Assembly: GCA_036925085.1 (NCBI GenBank)
Contig: JAUPFP010000014.1
Location: 1,918,501 to 1,982,500 of the forward strand
Direction: 5' to 3'
Source: Brachycybe producta
Lineage: Eukaryota; Arthropoda; Diplopoda; Playtdesmida; Andrognathidae
DNA length: 64,000 nucleotides
Part shown: positions 1 to 12,500 of the stretch, piece after piece
Layout: every line of letters begins with the position of its first letter
Numbering within the stretch: the first letter of the stretch is position 1
Notes under the pieces: model-generated
Database searches by the model: none
Told to the model about the DNA's origin: nothing
The model's input: the letters and a program-made list of their open reading frames with translations, nothing else
Program-made: the position numbers and the translations under genes

Positions 1-412
1 CGAATACGGTGGCCACGAGAAGGCCGGTGGATGAAGAACTTGTAAATTGGCTTTCTGGTCTTCATTTGGACCAAGAAAGCATCGAGAAAGTAATTAATTA
101 TTCAGTTTGCTTCGTATTCGGTTGCATAATTTAAATAGATATGGTTTAATATTTGAAATATTTTTAAAATAATAGTTTGTTAACGAAGAATACACAAAAG
201 AAGATGTTTTAATGTTGATGCGAAGAGAGGATTTACATCGAATGGGTTTGAGGTGAGATTGAGACGATGTTTTGACGTTTTTGTCGTCTTTTACGTTTCG
301 TAACTTAAGATTGTTGTGTTTTCAATTTTTCAGAGGTGGAGTGGAACTAAAAGTGTGGCGTGCGATCCTTCGGTTTCGCACTTTAGCTGCTAGAGCTAAT
401 CAGCCTCGTTAA
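1..412 (+). CDS. MAP3K5/15: ASK-type MAP kinase kinase kinase, C-terminal SAM-like end (partial)
   Basis: Only the last three coding exons are inside the window: 3-89 (frame 3, enters from the left edge), 176-252 and 334-412, ending in TAA. The introns are GT-AG (90-175 and 253-333) and the phases join cleanly. The spliced tail contains DEELVNWLSGL, then NEEYTKEDVL, REDLHRMGLRGG and KVWRAILRFR. From memory this follows the C-terminal end of vertebrate ASK kinases (MAP3K5/6/15), where a SAM-type domain ends in LRLRGG and LWKAI-DFR blocks. ASK kinases sit at the top of the JNK/p38 stress cascade in the cytoplasm; the C-terminal part serves oligomerisation. The kinase domain lies outside the window, so the exact paralogue cannot be told. 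Confidence 0.88.
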
Positions 413-846
413 TTGAAAGGTAAAATAATCGGGTGCTAATTTTACAACTATAAAATGCGCTTTTGTCGACTCAACGGATCGTCTCTGTTGAGATGATAAT
501 CATTTATGCATAATTACGTAGAATCGTGTAACGCACAAAATGCCTTCTAGAAGCTGCGATATTGATGAGTTTTGTTTGCACTCTATACCGAGATAGATTT
601 CGGTTGAAAATGTTTTTTTTTTTGTTCTTGATTGTTATGACAAATTTTAAGGCCCAAATTCATGATGGCAACTTAGTACTTGGTGCTTGAATTTGTTCGT
701 TAATTTTTACAAAACTCTCGGAACTGGATATTTATTGGGTTTTCTAACAAGAAGTTACGAGAGTTAACTTGCACACGAGCGATTTTTTTTGTCGTGCGAC
801 AGTTTTGTCGCAAAATGCAGCTACTTGTCATTGTTGCTCGTAATTA
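413..846. other. 3' flank of the MAP3K gene, nothing recognised
   Basis: AT-rich sequence after the MAP3K stop codon. It should hold the 3' UTR, but I see no clear AATAAA signal and no repeat family. Confidence 0.5.
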
Positions 847-1229
847 AGCCGAAATTACACTAAGGAAACATTGTGCGACATGCGGATTACGGCAAGCGAT
901 ATCGTGTAACATATTGTTGCATGCAGCACCCAAAAAATCTTGCAGCATGCGCCATTTCTATTACACCGAAATCTACCATATGTCTCACAACAATTCGCTT
1001 TTCCTATAGTCTTCAATGAAAGACAATATCGTTTCGTTTCACTCCATTGTAGAGGTGAACGAGACTGCAGCATGCATTATCCGTTTGTTTCCACTAGGAT
1101 CGGGAAAAAAAGGCGACAACGTGCAATATGACGCAGGAGTCACATTTGTAGCATGCACCAGAGGAAACATTGTGCATCATGTTGCTTTGCTACATGTTGC
1201 ACAATGTTTCCTCAGTGTAATTTCCGGCT
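847..1229. mobile_element. MITE with about 30-bp terminal inverted repeats, TTA duplication
   Basis: The left end AGCCGAAATTACACTAAGG pairs with the right end CAGTGTAATTTCCGGCT with one gap and few mismatches. TTA flanks both sides (844-846 and 1230-1232). The interior has more GCAGCATGC-type inverted pieces and no protein-coding frame. A 3-bp TTA duplication fits PIF/Harbinger-type elements, but no transposase is present, so the superfamily is an inference. Confidence 0.75.
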
Positions 1230-1360
1230 TTACACACTAGCGAAACTTTGTTGTGCGACAGTATGCGTATAGTAAAAATTAAATATACTGCAGAGCTTGT
1301 GCAACAATTAGTACGTCAGTCAGCATAGTACCATTGAAACGTTTACGTTCTGATACTGTC

Positions 1361-1610
1361 ACATCATCATCATCATCATCATTTTCTGTACCTTATCCCG
1401 CAAGCAGCAGGATCGGCCTTGCTGGTTCTAACTCTTTACTCGTTCCGATTTTGCACCAAGCCCCCCAGTAACCCCACATGCCACCATATCCCGTTTTACT
1501 ACCACGTCCCACGTTTGCTTGGCTCTTCCTCTACCCCGTTTTATACTGTCACGACACTGAAAAATGGAACAAGTTGCATCTTTTTGAATAGCAGCTATCA
1601 AAACTGTCAT
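1361..1610 (-). mobile_element. Decayed 3' end of a non-LTR retrotransposon (LINE) with (ATG)n tail
   Basis: Read on the minus strand, a frame holds RGRAKQTWDVVVKRDM, and after a stop codon a second piece reads RDKVQKMMMM and runs into a (ATG)n tail (plus-strand CAT repeats at 1361-1383). From memory, LINE reverse transcriptase proteins of the RTE/CR1/I-like kind often end in a GRP..TW...V..DM block, then a WR-containing stretch and DKVQKMMMM. Stops and a poor WR region show it is dead. Its 5' limit is uncertain. Confidence 0.7.
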
Positions 1611-2104
1611 ACGTCTGTCTTTCTTGTGCCATTTTCAAACAATTTCTTTCATTTGTGTCATGTTGTTGCGACAGTGCGACAAAAAGTCGCTCGTTAATCT
1701 CTCCTCTGTCTGTCTGTGTGTGTTGCCAAAAGTAGGAAAATTCGTTAGGAGACTTCGAGTTGATGATATAAGAAATGTGCCATTTGACCTTATTTTTTAT
1801 ATATAATATATAGAAGCTTAGTAATTTAAAAAGTAATTTCTTAACAGGGTTTTTTTTTGCGAGGTTTATGTTTAATTATTGAAATTATTGGGGTTACGGA
1901 TGCGGCGCTGTACATAAAATTGCTTATTTTTAACTTTTTTTTTTATATACGTTTATTTTTTTTTGAGAAATATTTTAATTTTGTTAGAAATATTTTTTGT
2001 CCCCCCCCCCCTCCCCCAATCCCCTAGTCATGAACAAGAACAAAAAATTTTTGCATAAGAGATTAGGAAAGGAAAGAAAAATGGGGTTTATTCTGAGATA
2101 ATTA
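1611..2104. other. Intergenic AT-rich sequence
   Basis: Contains homopolymers, including a C-rich run near 2001-2017. No gene or repeat family recognised. Confidence 0.5.
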
Positions 2105-2510
2105 CAGTAGAACGTCGATTATCGGAACTAATGTCGGACATGATGATGATGACAAGTGTAAGTTGCTGCATGCTCGGGAAAGGTGAAATGCAGTGGTTTC
2201 CCCTTGCCTTCTGCATATGAAGATGAAGATGAAGATACACACAAACAGCCATGCCTGTACGAGGATTCGAACCCGGGGGACCCCCCAACACCGCAATCGG
2301 AGATCATCCCATTGCGCCACCAAGGCGTCGGCGTCGGACATGACTAGTTCCCGATATTCGAAAGTTCATATAATCGAACTCATAATAAACAAAGAGTGGA
2401 GAAAAAAGTAAGGAAAAACAGATTGCAAATAAAAATTTTTATTTCCGTAAGTAGTATTTCCATGAGAATAAGCAAAAAAAAAATCGGTTCCGATAATCGA
2501 CGCTCTACTG
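2105..2510. mobile_element. pogo/Tigger-like MITE, split by a SINE
   Basis: Left end CAGTAGAACGTCGATTATCG and right end CGATAATCGACGCTCTACTG form a terminal inverted repeat of about 22 bp, flanked by TA at 2103-2104 and 2511-2512. The CAGTAGAAC-TCGATTATC type of end and TA duplication are known for pogo/Tigger elements of the Tc1/mariner superfamily. No transposase frame remains. A SINE occupies 2144-2332, so the MITE itself is only about 206 bp. Confidence 0.82.
2144..2332 (-). mobile_element. tRNA-derived SINE with 11-bp target duplication
   Basis: On the minus strand the element starts with a tRNA-like head. An A box (TGGCGCAATGGG, 2319-2308) and a B box (GGTTCGAATCC, 2273-2263) are correctly ordered for an RNA polymerase III internal promoter. 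The body then runs to a short trinucleotide tail (TCA repeats, near 2144-2152). GTCGGACATGA is repeated at 2133-2143 and 2333-2343 and is the target-site duplication. A tRNA scanner may call a tRNA here; the tail and the duplication show it is a SINE. Its LINE partner is not visible in the window. Confidence 0.85.
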
Positions 2511-2620
2511 TAACACATATTTCAATTTAGCAAAACGTTTATTTTAACTGTTCAAAAAATTAAGAGGCCTTAAAACTTTTATCCCATTTGGATATTTTTT
2601 TAAATTATATTTTAATTGTA

Positions 2621-2979
2621 CAGTGAAAAATCGGATAACACGGAATTTTCTTTTCTTTAGGCCAACCCTAGACGTAACGTTTAACTGTGCAAATTTAACC
2701 GCACATGTCTACCACTCTATGCCACGCTGTTCATGTCAAAAATACACCGTCATACATGAATTGACAAATTCATATAAATTTGAATTAGTGATATCACTAA
2801 TTTGGAGTATTTTTGACATGAACGACGCGGCATAGAAACTCGCAGACATGTACAGTTAAATTTGCGCCGTTAAACGTTACGTTTAGCGCCGTCCGGCCTT
2901 AGAATAGCATACAAATTCATTCTTTTAACACGAACAAATATTCTGGTCCCTTCCATTTCGTGTTAAACGGTTTTCACTA
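2621..2979. mobile_element. Tc1/mariner-like MITE (outer), interrupted by a second MITE
   Basis: Left end CAGTGAAAAATCGGATAACA pairs imperfectly with the right end CGTGTTAAACGGTTTTCACT and TA lies outside both ends. A different palindromic MITE fills 2660-2898. Confidence 0.65.
2660..2898. mobile_element. Palindromic MITE with GGCC ends and TTA duplication
   Basis: Almost the whole element is an inverted repeat: GACGTAACGTTTAAC and TGTTCATGTCAAAAATAC on the left recur inverted on the right. It is flanked by TTA (2657-2659 and 2899-2901). GGCC ends with TTA fit PIF/Harbinger-type MITEs. It sits inside the older CAGTGAAAA element. Confidence 0.75.
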
Positions 2980-3158
2980 TAATATATATTATTTTTTTTT
3001 ATCTTCTAAGTTATTAAAATAAGATCAAAATTATTTTTAATACAAAATTCTTCCAGTGCCTTAGTAAGAGTTTAAAAATTCGATTAGAAATTAAACAACG
3101 TAAAAAAAAAAAGTTTGTTCGAAACGCTGATATCTAAAAAAAAAGTAGTTTCGTCCGT

Positions 3159-5436
3159 TCAGCTTTTTTTAGTTAATGCTGTTAGCATCTTTGCCAAATC
3201 GTAGACACGAAGTGTTTGATCGAAACTGCAATCTGCTACCTATAGTTGTACATTAAATAGAAAATAATATATGAACTAGTAAAAAAAAAATGATTACTTC
3301 TTAATTTGATTTTCTTCTGTTTATCTTCACCTGTCCAATAACGTGAAGGTTAAAATCTAGGCCGTAAACGAACTCTGTATGATTTTTTAGTATTTCGATT
3401 GCGTTTGACGATTCTCGATAATTCCAGATTCTAAACGGAAGAGTGGATTAATTATAGATTTTCACGTAATTATAATTTTGTGACAGTTTTTCGAACCTCG
3501 TCGTGAAATCGTAAGAAACCGTTGCCAGAATTGATTCACCGTGTGGAGAAAACTTAAAAATATAACAAAGGAGGGATTAGGATTTTTACATAAAATGTGG
3601 GTAGTTCGAAGTTGTTTTCGATCAAAGATAATCGCGTTGCCTATTCTTCGTTTGCATATTTTGCGATTCTTAAAAAAATTCATACAATTTTCAAAAAAAA
3701 TAATACGCATTTTTCGTCAAAAACTTGCTCCAGATTCGATAATGGTTTAAATCCTTTTTTTTTTAAAAAAAGCTTCCGATATTTGGTGGTCGATAGTCTC
3801 TTCCAATTTCATTGTCATTTGACGATGGAATTTGCTTCCAGAGAATGCTGTGCGTCATGGGGAATGTTATGATTTGGGGAATTCTTAAAGAGCTACTATT
3901 AAACAACGAATATATAACGATGCTGCAATTGAACGTATTATATTCAAATGGAGATTGGTATCGCAGGGTATATTGTTTATTTTGACAATGAATTTCTATG
4001 CTGTTTTTGGACTAAATGGTCCCTCTGGGCTGCTTGCCGAGTAATTATTCAAATTCAAATTCCCTCGTCTCTAAAGAAGTTCATTTTTAATTCGTACGTA
4101 CTTTGACTCTTCTGACAGCGTACTCGTGACCTTGTAGTTCGAAACAGAATCGCCTCGTATTCCTGAGATCCCAACCGCGAACTAAACCATCGGTAGAAGC
4201 AGTTGCTAAAACATTCTGTCAGAATAAAAAACATAGAATGTGGATGTAAATCTGACAAAATATTTTAAAACCTCGTCGTATTTGTTCCAGTCGCAAGATA
4301 AAATTTCTGTTTCGTGGGCCGGTATTACGAGACGTTCCGATCCGGGACACTTCATTGACCATATCCTTAAAGTTGAATCTCCCGATGTGGACGCGATACA
4401 ATCAGGAATGTGAGGTGACCACGACGCGCAATAAACAACACTCGAATGTCCGGTTAATGTCGCTATCGATTCCAATCGGTTTGGACTCCACTACAAGATT
4501 CGTAATTATAGTTTTTTTTCTTCTTCGAGTTATTTAAAATAAGTCTTAAAAAATTAGAATTTAATTTTAGACTTATTTTAAAAGATCGAAATGTCTCGAC
4601 GATCGATATGGCACTTTGAACTCACAACTTTCACTGTTTTGTCCCAGGATCCACTAGCGTAACGGTCATCACCACGAATAGGACACGATTCGATGCTATA
4701 CACCTGTAATAAATAAACAAATGACGGAATATGACGTAAGTATTGCCCATACACGGGTTCAAATAAGAAAAAAACGGGTTGAAACTAGAAGAGGATTTTC
4801 AAACAGCCATAAAAGGTTTATTTTCAAAGATATCTTTTAGTTCACGCGTTCTAGTTTTAAATTAATCTTGGAAATTCTTTTGTAAGTTAATTCGTTACAA
4901 TGTTCTAGTCGTTTTTCTTCATCACGGTGCCTCGAAACCTCACCTCTTTCGTGTGTTCCTTCATGACTTGTAACGGCTCCTATAGATAAAAAAGTATTAT
5001 GTAAAACCAGAATGATTTTAAACGTAAAGAAATGTGACGAAACCGTAGAAGGAGACTCATTTGCATTTGCAACATTCCACACTTGAATCGTTCCATCTCC
5101 TCCAGCTCCAATACAAATATTCGGGTTAGTTTCACTCCAGGTGACGTCAAATATGACATCTGAGTACGCGCGATCACAACGGCACACGATCGAGGCGTTC
5201 GGAAGGAGTTCCACATGGTGAACGTAACCACGTCCTACGTGAGTTCGATAAAGAGCAAGCACATGGCCAATTGGCGTAATGTTAAGAATTGTTATGAGTC
5301 CTTTATACACTTTATGCCTATTAAACTTACCAGAAATGCCGTAATTTTCACATGCGACGTACAGTAATCTATTACCCTCAAACGGAGACCATTTCACGGA
5401 GTATCCGTGTCTTCCCGCTGTCTTAAAAACGGTCAT
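3159..5436 (-). CDS. PEX7: Peroxin-7, PTS2 receptor for peroxisomal import (WD40)
   Basis: Coding exons on the minus strand: 5436-5044, 4979-4944, 4703-4626, 4490-4272, 4215-4102, 3552-3497, 3430-3331 and 3239-3159 (TGA). Phases join to give about 358 residues; human PEX7 has 323. Landmarks in order: [150 protein letters not shown]. These are the WD40 blades of PEX7, which binds PTS2 signals in the cytosol and delivers cargo to the peroxisome with PEX5 or PEX20-type co-receptors. The extra length lies in exon 1, between residues about 36 and 85, where a 30-nt GT-AG stretch (5301-5330) is also open in frame. Confidence 0.96.
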
Positions 5437-6510
5437 TTTCTACGCTTTTTGATTCATTTCGCGAACTTCTGTCTGTTTCGCGGGAGATTTCAAGCAGACA
5501 GCATTTATCGATATTTTAAACATCGATACTTAATTGATGAAAGACGCATATCGATATTTAAAAGTAAAAATTAGGAACGGCGCTAAGTTTAACATTACGA
5601 ATAATTTATGAAGCCAAGTCATTAAGTCACAAGATGAACCAACATGGCTGTTTTTCTTTACATTAAATGCGGATTGTACGCCATATTGGGTTATCTATCT
5701 GGCATATCTGTAATGATTTGTAGGCCACGCCTTTTACTTCAATAGTGAACGTGGTTACAAATGGGCTCATGTTCATTATCTTCTCATATTGACTACCATA
5801 TTGTGTCCTTTATTATTTGCAAATTAATTCAATTGTTAATGCAAATTTACACTTAAAAGATACTTTCAAACAATATTTGCATAAATTTTAACACATAATT
5901 TAATTTATTATAAAATTGTAAAACCACAAGAAGTGTATTTACAAGTCTTAAAACTGAAAGCACAGACCCAATAACGAGCAACGAAATTAATTGTATAAGT
6001 CCACAAAATGGCTGCCAGTTCTTATGTACTTAACAGTACTTTTACAACAGGCTTTTCTTTAATCGTAAGAGACGTAAATGAAAGTGCTGCCTTTATTTTA
6101 TTATTAGTTTGTGACATATTTCGTAGGGGTCAATTTACATATATAGAGGTAAATAAACTAAGCGCAACTTCTTATATAACATTTCGTGCCAACTCTGAGT
6201 GTTGCCAATAGATGGCGCAGACTGTACTTAGAGCTTCAGTTACTTTACAATTACAAGGCGTACGAGATTCACTCTCAATATCTTCGCCCTTTAAATAGCT
6301 GACCATACCGTACAAGATTTACCCGTTTGATGTCGTTCTCCTTGGCAAAATGGCGTCTTTTTTTAGCTTCAAAAAGCAGACATTTTTTCACTCACTTTTG
6401 GCGTTTTCTTTTCTAACATGAAGTTGCGTTACCTTTATATATTGGTATCTTGGTAGTGGTTTCTCTTTTCAGCCATTTTCTTTGTCGTTTTTCGTTCTCA
6501 ATCGTTAAAA
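5437..6510. promoter_or_regulatory. Shared head-to-head promoter region of PEX7 and DDX18
   Basis: About 1.07 kb separates the two divergent start codons. Close to PEX7 there are three ATCGAT cores: TATCGATA at 5506-5513, ATCGATA at 5522-5528 and TATCGATA at 5549-5556. TATCGATA is the DRE element known from insect housekeeping promoters. CCAATAGATGGCGCAG (6205-6220) is CTCF-like. Near DDX18, AAAATGGCG lies at about 6347-6355. No TATA box in a convincing place. The middle (5570-6200) is plain AT-rich sequence. Confidence 0.55.
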
Positions 6511-9500
6511 ATGGGTCTTACGCGGCAAGTTCTCATGAGAAAAATCAGGAAAAGGTATTCAAAAAATAATAAAAATGACTCCGATGATACAGATGCAGTT
6601 GGTAAGCGTTTTAAATGATTTTTCTGGTGTTGAAATGGTGTTTTTGCTGATGATATTTCTATGCCAATTGGGTTGATATTGAAATCGGGCTTTTTCTTCT
6701 TGAACACGTGGTTTTTTTTATGTTGTTATAACAACATACGATTGATATTGACATAAAGCTGCACGTTTTTGTCTATTTTTATGTATTTAGAAGTTAATAT
6801 CGTTGTTTCAGGACTTAAATTAAGCTGGAATTGGTTATATTTGACGGAAAATGTTTTAGAATCAATCGAAAAACTGCGAAAAATACAGGAATTATTGTCG
6901 AATCAGTCGATTAACTGTGAAGAATTGCAAGAAATACATAAATTGAGGACGAAATAGTTAAGAATTAATCGAAAAACTGTGAAAAATACAGGAATTATGG
7001 TCGAATCAGTCGATTAACTGTGAAGGATTGCTAGAAATACATAAATTGAGGACGAAATAGTTAAGAATTAATCGAAAAGGCAATGAAAAAGTGCGAAAAA
7101 TACACGAATCGAGGTTAAATCGATAGTTAAGAATCGGTCGAAAAACAGTGAAAAATGACTAAAAAAAATACACGAGTCCAATGTTGAAATAATTAAGAAT
7201 CCGTTGAAAAATGTTGAGTAGTTATTAGGCGTTTCAGGTTGTTTACTTTCAAATGAAAGTGTTTCTAATTAAGAAATCAGTAAATTAATTGAGAGATTAA
7301 TCTGTTTCTAGAAGTACAACAACAAGAAAAAGTTGCTAAAAATGAAGAAGACGTCGATGAAGATGTAAAAGAAGAAGACGACGACGACGACGAAAGCCAA
7401 GAAGAGACCGAGAAGAGTCAAAATGAAGAGAAAGAAGAAGAAATTCAACGTAAAATTACGGAAAACTTCAAACAAAAATAACCGTTTTTTTACTGAATAT
7501 TGTTTTTATTTCAGTTCCCGGTACGAGTGTTGGTTTAGAAGTTTCTTCTGATCGTTCGTTTGCTTCTTTGAACGATAAAATCTCGAAACGTACGGCGGAT
7601 GCCATCAGGAAGATGGGATTCACTGAAATGACTGAAATTCAAGCTAGAGCCATTCCTCATCTTCTGGAAGGACGGTAAAGACAGAGAGAGAGAGAAGGGA
7701 ATCGCGTGAAATCACTTGAAGTTGCATTCAGTAATTGGTTTTAGAAATACGAGAAGAACAGTCTGATTAGTTCTGAAATTTTCAGTGATTTTCTAGCAAA
7801 GATGACGGTTGAAAATATAACGAATTTCATGCCGATTGCGGCGACATTTAAGCCCGATTCCTAGAACTTTCAAAACCACCCTCGTAGTTTCTAAAACGTT
7901 TCAATTAATGTCTTTATGTTTTGGATTTAAAATGTAGAATAACGAAGAATATTATTCGTTACAGAGATTTGCTGGGTGCTGCTCACACGGGAAGCGGAAA
8001 AACGCTCACTTTTTTGATTCCGGCCATTGAACTATTATCGAACCTGAAATTCAGAGCTAGAAACGGTTATTAATGGATTTTTAACGAGAGAAAACCAGAG
8101 AAAATAACGAGAGAAAAAAAAACCGTTTGTGTTTTAGGTACCGGCTGTATGGTGATCACTCCGACACGAGAACTTGCGATTCAAACATTCGGAGTTCTAG
8201 TTGAGCTCATGAAATTCCACTCGCTCACTTTCGGATTGATTATGGGTGGATCTCCTCGAAATATGGAAGCTGTAAAGTTAGAGAATGGAGTGAATATACT
8301 TGTGTGTACACCCGGAAGACTTCTCGATCATATGCAGGTCGGACGGAACAAAACCAAAACAAATAACCACCTTAGTAGCATTTTCAGATTAAGATATCAA
8401 CATGAAAATACCATTAAATGATTGTGTTACCCTTCTAGTTTGTAGAACACTTGTCAATTTCTCTTTAGTGTGGCTCTGCTTGAAACGGCAAAAAAAAAGA
8501 AGATATTGAAAGTATTTTAGAAACTAGAGGGGTAACTCAATCACTTAAGGGTATTCGCATGTTGCTATCTTTCAAAATAAACTATGGCCATTTTCAAACT
8601 GGTGCAAATAGCTTATTTTGAAAGATATCAACATGAAAATATTTCTTAAGTGATTGGGCTACACTTCTAGTTTCTAAAACACTTTGACGGCGTTTAATTT
8701 CTCCTTAAGTGTGTCGCTCTTCTGAAACGGCAAAAAGAAGAAATTGAAAGTATTTTAGAAACTAGATGGGTAGCTCAATCACTTACACGATATTTTCATG
8801 TTGATATCTTTCAAAATAAGCTTTTTATTTCAGTTTAAAAATGACATTCGTGTAGAAAAGTTGATTATTTTCTTTCTTTCTAAAGATGAGGACGTTTTTG
8901 TTCGATTTTTATTTCAGAACACGCCGAGATTTATCTTCAAGAATCTTATGTGTTTGATTCTTGACGAAGCCGATCGAATTCTAGACGTTGGATTCGAAGA
9001 AGAAATGAAACAAATCATTAAATTGTTGCCGAGTATGTTTTTCGGAGAAATTTAATTTCCTTAATGTGTGAAACACTCACTGGCAACTACTTTAAAATTG
9101 AAAATTGTTTTAGATATTAGAAGAGTTAATCGTCGGTTCCCATACGTAATTAATAATTGACTGAATATCTTTTAAAATAAACTTTTTATGGTAATTTCAG
9201 TGAAACAGACGAAATTTTATAATTTTTTTTAAAGTTGTTTTTATCAATAGATAATTTTGTAACTCTTTGTTTATTCTGATTTTCAGGAGGAAAATAAAGA
9301 GAAACTTTAAAGTGATTTAGAAACTAGAAGGGTCTCTCAACCAATTTAAATGTATTTTTGTGTTGATATCGTTCAAAATAAGCTTTTTATGGACGTAATT
9401 CAAACTGACCTAAAAAGCTTATTTTGAAAGGTAGCAACATGAAAATATCCTTGAGTGATTGAGCTGCCCTTCTAGTTTTTAAAAACACTTTCTAGTTTCT

Positions 9501-12500
9501 CTTTATTTTTATTTTGCGCGGTTGATCCAATTTTAAGGTCGTTTTTGAAACGTAAACGCCTTTCGAACTCTTGATTATTCTATCTTTAATTTGAAAAATG
9601 AACAGGAGTTTGAAAGTTTTAAAAACTAGAAGGGTAACGGAAACACTTTTATGTCTATTGTCATGTTGATATCGTTCAAAATAAGCTTTTTGTAGACAAG
9701 TATTAAAAAAAAATATTGTCTTCTTAAAGTCGGTTCATTTCCAAACTCACATAAAAAGCTTATTTTGAAAGATATCAAACATAAAAATAAGCTACGCTTT
9801 CTAGTCACTTAATAGTATTTTCATGTTGGTATCTTTTAAAATAAACTTTTCATGAAAATAACCCTCTTTAAGTGGAGGATATTTTTAAATTTTTTTATTA
9901 TTAAAAAGTTTATTTTGAACGATATCAACATGAAAAATCCTATTAAGTGTGATTCATCTTACACGTTTCTAGTTTCTAGTGTTGCGCTCGAAACGTAAAA
10001 TAATTAAGAGTTCGATTATTAACTGGTTCTTTAACTCTTCTAGCTTCTAAAACATTTTTATTTCTATTGTTCGTCGTATGATTTGCATATTTTGCAAACG
10101 GCTGACTTAATTTGAATCTTAATGACAATTATTAGCTCGGCGTCAAACGATGCTGTTCAGTGCGACATTGACCGAAAAGACGAATGCATTAGCCACTTTA
10201 GCTCTAAAAAAGGAACCGGTTTACATCTCGGTCGACAACGAGAAAATTAAAGCAACGGTCGAGGGTCTCGAACAGGTGAAACATCTTTTCTTGTTTTTTT
10301 AATATGTCGATCGTGAATTTTGAACTTTTTTTTTGTTTGTTTTACTTTCAGGGTTACGTCGTGGTTCCATCGGAAAAACGTTTACTTCTTCTCTTTACGT
10401 TTCTAAAGAAGAATCGTAAGAAGAAGGTGATGGTTTTCTTCAGTTCTTGTTATTCGGTGAAATATCATTACGAACTATTTAACTACATCGATCTACCGTG
10501 TCTCAGTATTCACGTACGAAATTTGCCTTTTTTTTTTTCTTCTTCAGATTTGAATAATCGAAAGTTCTCTCTTTTTTTTTTAACGAACTTTTGTCTCTTT
10601 TTGTTGTTTATTTTTTTTTTAAATCAGGGAAAACAAAGACAGACGCTGCGAACGACGACGTTCTTCAACTTCTGTAATGCAGATTCGGGTATTTTGTTGT
10701 GTACCGACGTGGGCGCTCGTGGTCTAGATATTCCGGCGGTCGATTGGATCGTTCAGTTCGATCCACCCGATGATCCAAAAGTAAATAATTTGGAAAGATT
10801 TGTTTTGTTTTTTTTGGATGGAGTTTGGAAGAAAAGGAGAAACATTTTCAAAATTAGACATTTTTATTTATTTATGGTGTTTTATAAACAGCTCATTGTA
10901 AAGAAGAAATTGAAAGTCTGTTAGAAACTAGAATGTTAGCTGAATAACTTAATAGTATTTTCATGTTGTGATATCTTTCAAAATGAACTTTTTATGAACA
11001 AAAATTAAGAAATATTGTCCGCTTAAAGTTGGTTTCTTTTCAAACTGATATAAAAAGCTTATTTTGAAAAAATATCAACATAAAAATACCCTTATAAGTA
11101 GGGCTAGGATTTATATGTTAAATCAAGCAAATGTTTCTCAATGTGTGGCCCAAGTGCCAATTGTGAAGTAATCATCATTATCATTAGATCAACTGCAATT
11201 ATGCTTTTTCTAATAAAAAAACACTGGTTAGAGGCTAGACGTCCAGTTACTATCTGTAAACTAGAGTTCTAGCCTCTAACCAGTGTTTTTGAATAAAAAA
11301 AACCCATAATTGTTGATTTCCACAATTGGCTCTTGGGCCACAGTTTGAGAAACATTTTCTTGATATTAGCATAAAAATCCGAGCCCTGCTTATAAGTTAT
11401 TGAACTTCCCTTTCTAGTTTCTAAAATACTTTCTATTTCTCCTTAAGTGTCGCTCTTCTGAAACGGCAAAAAGAAGAAATTGAGAGTGTGTTAGAAACTA
11501 GAAGGTTATTTCAATCATCTAAGGGTATTTTCATGTTGATATCTTTCAAAATGAACTTTTTATAGACTAAATTATAAAAAAAAAGTCGTTCGCTTAAAGT
11601 TGGATCATTTTCAAGCTGACGTAAAAAGTTTATTTTAAAAGATATCAACATGAAATTATCCTTATGTGAATGAGCTACCCTTCTAGTTTCTAAACACTTT
11701 CTATTTCTACTTAAGATATTTTATGAATCATTGATTTTTCGAACTCTTGGTGATTTTTCACTTGCAAAAGAGCAAGAGTGTTCCTCTGGTATTCTGTCTT
11801 TCAGGTGTAAAACGAAGACAAACTTGAGTGTTTTTTTAGAAACTAGAATGGTAACTCAGTCATTTAAGGGTATTTTTATGTTGATATCTTTCAAAATAAG
11901 CTTTTTTTATGTCTAGTTTGACTCAAATTACCCAATATTTTTTTTGAATTCTTGTCAATAAAAAGCTTATTTTGAAAGATATCAACATGAAAATAACCTT
12001 AAGTGATAGAGCTACCCTTCTAGTTTCTAAAACACATTCAAGTTTCTCTTCATTTTGCATCTGAAAGACAGAATAACGAGTGTTCAAGGATCGTGGAAAT
12101 TTAAACCCACCTTCAATCGAGTATTTTATTTTTTTAAAAAGTAAATTAAATGTTTTATATAATTAAATATTTTAATTAAAATTAATAATTATGCAAAGAT
12201 TTAAATTAGATGCAAATTTGAAAGAAAAAAACGAATTTTTTAAAAATGTTTAATTTGTGCATCTGTGGCTGGACAGTAGGTAGCGCTGAAGTAGCTAATT
12301 ATGGGGCTTTTTTAGCGTCTGTGAATAGATGGCGCTTTGTTAGCTGTAATTGTAGTTTATGGCGAGGAAAAGTAGATATTTTTAAAATTTGGATTTATTT
12401 AATTATAATAGTTCGTAATGTAAGTTGCCGTAAAACGGATTTTAAAACCTCGAAGCCAGGGTGAAATGTGACATGGCGCCGTCTGTTGGCAATTAATGTT

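Noticed and set aside
2250..2330. tRNA gene on the minus strand
   Set aside because: A and B boxes are good, but the block lies in a SINE with tail and 11-bp duplication, and the anticodon arm is not convincing.
3597..3872. 91-codon plus-strand frame opposite PEX7
   Set aside because: Antisense to PEX7 intron 5 and AT-rich; no known domain.
6769..6957. 62-codon frame in DDX18 intron 1 with a helical, charged product
   Set aside because: The sequence is a tandem duplicate broken in the next copy and matches no DDX18 region; exon 1 and exon 2 join in phase without it.
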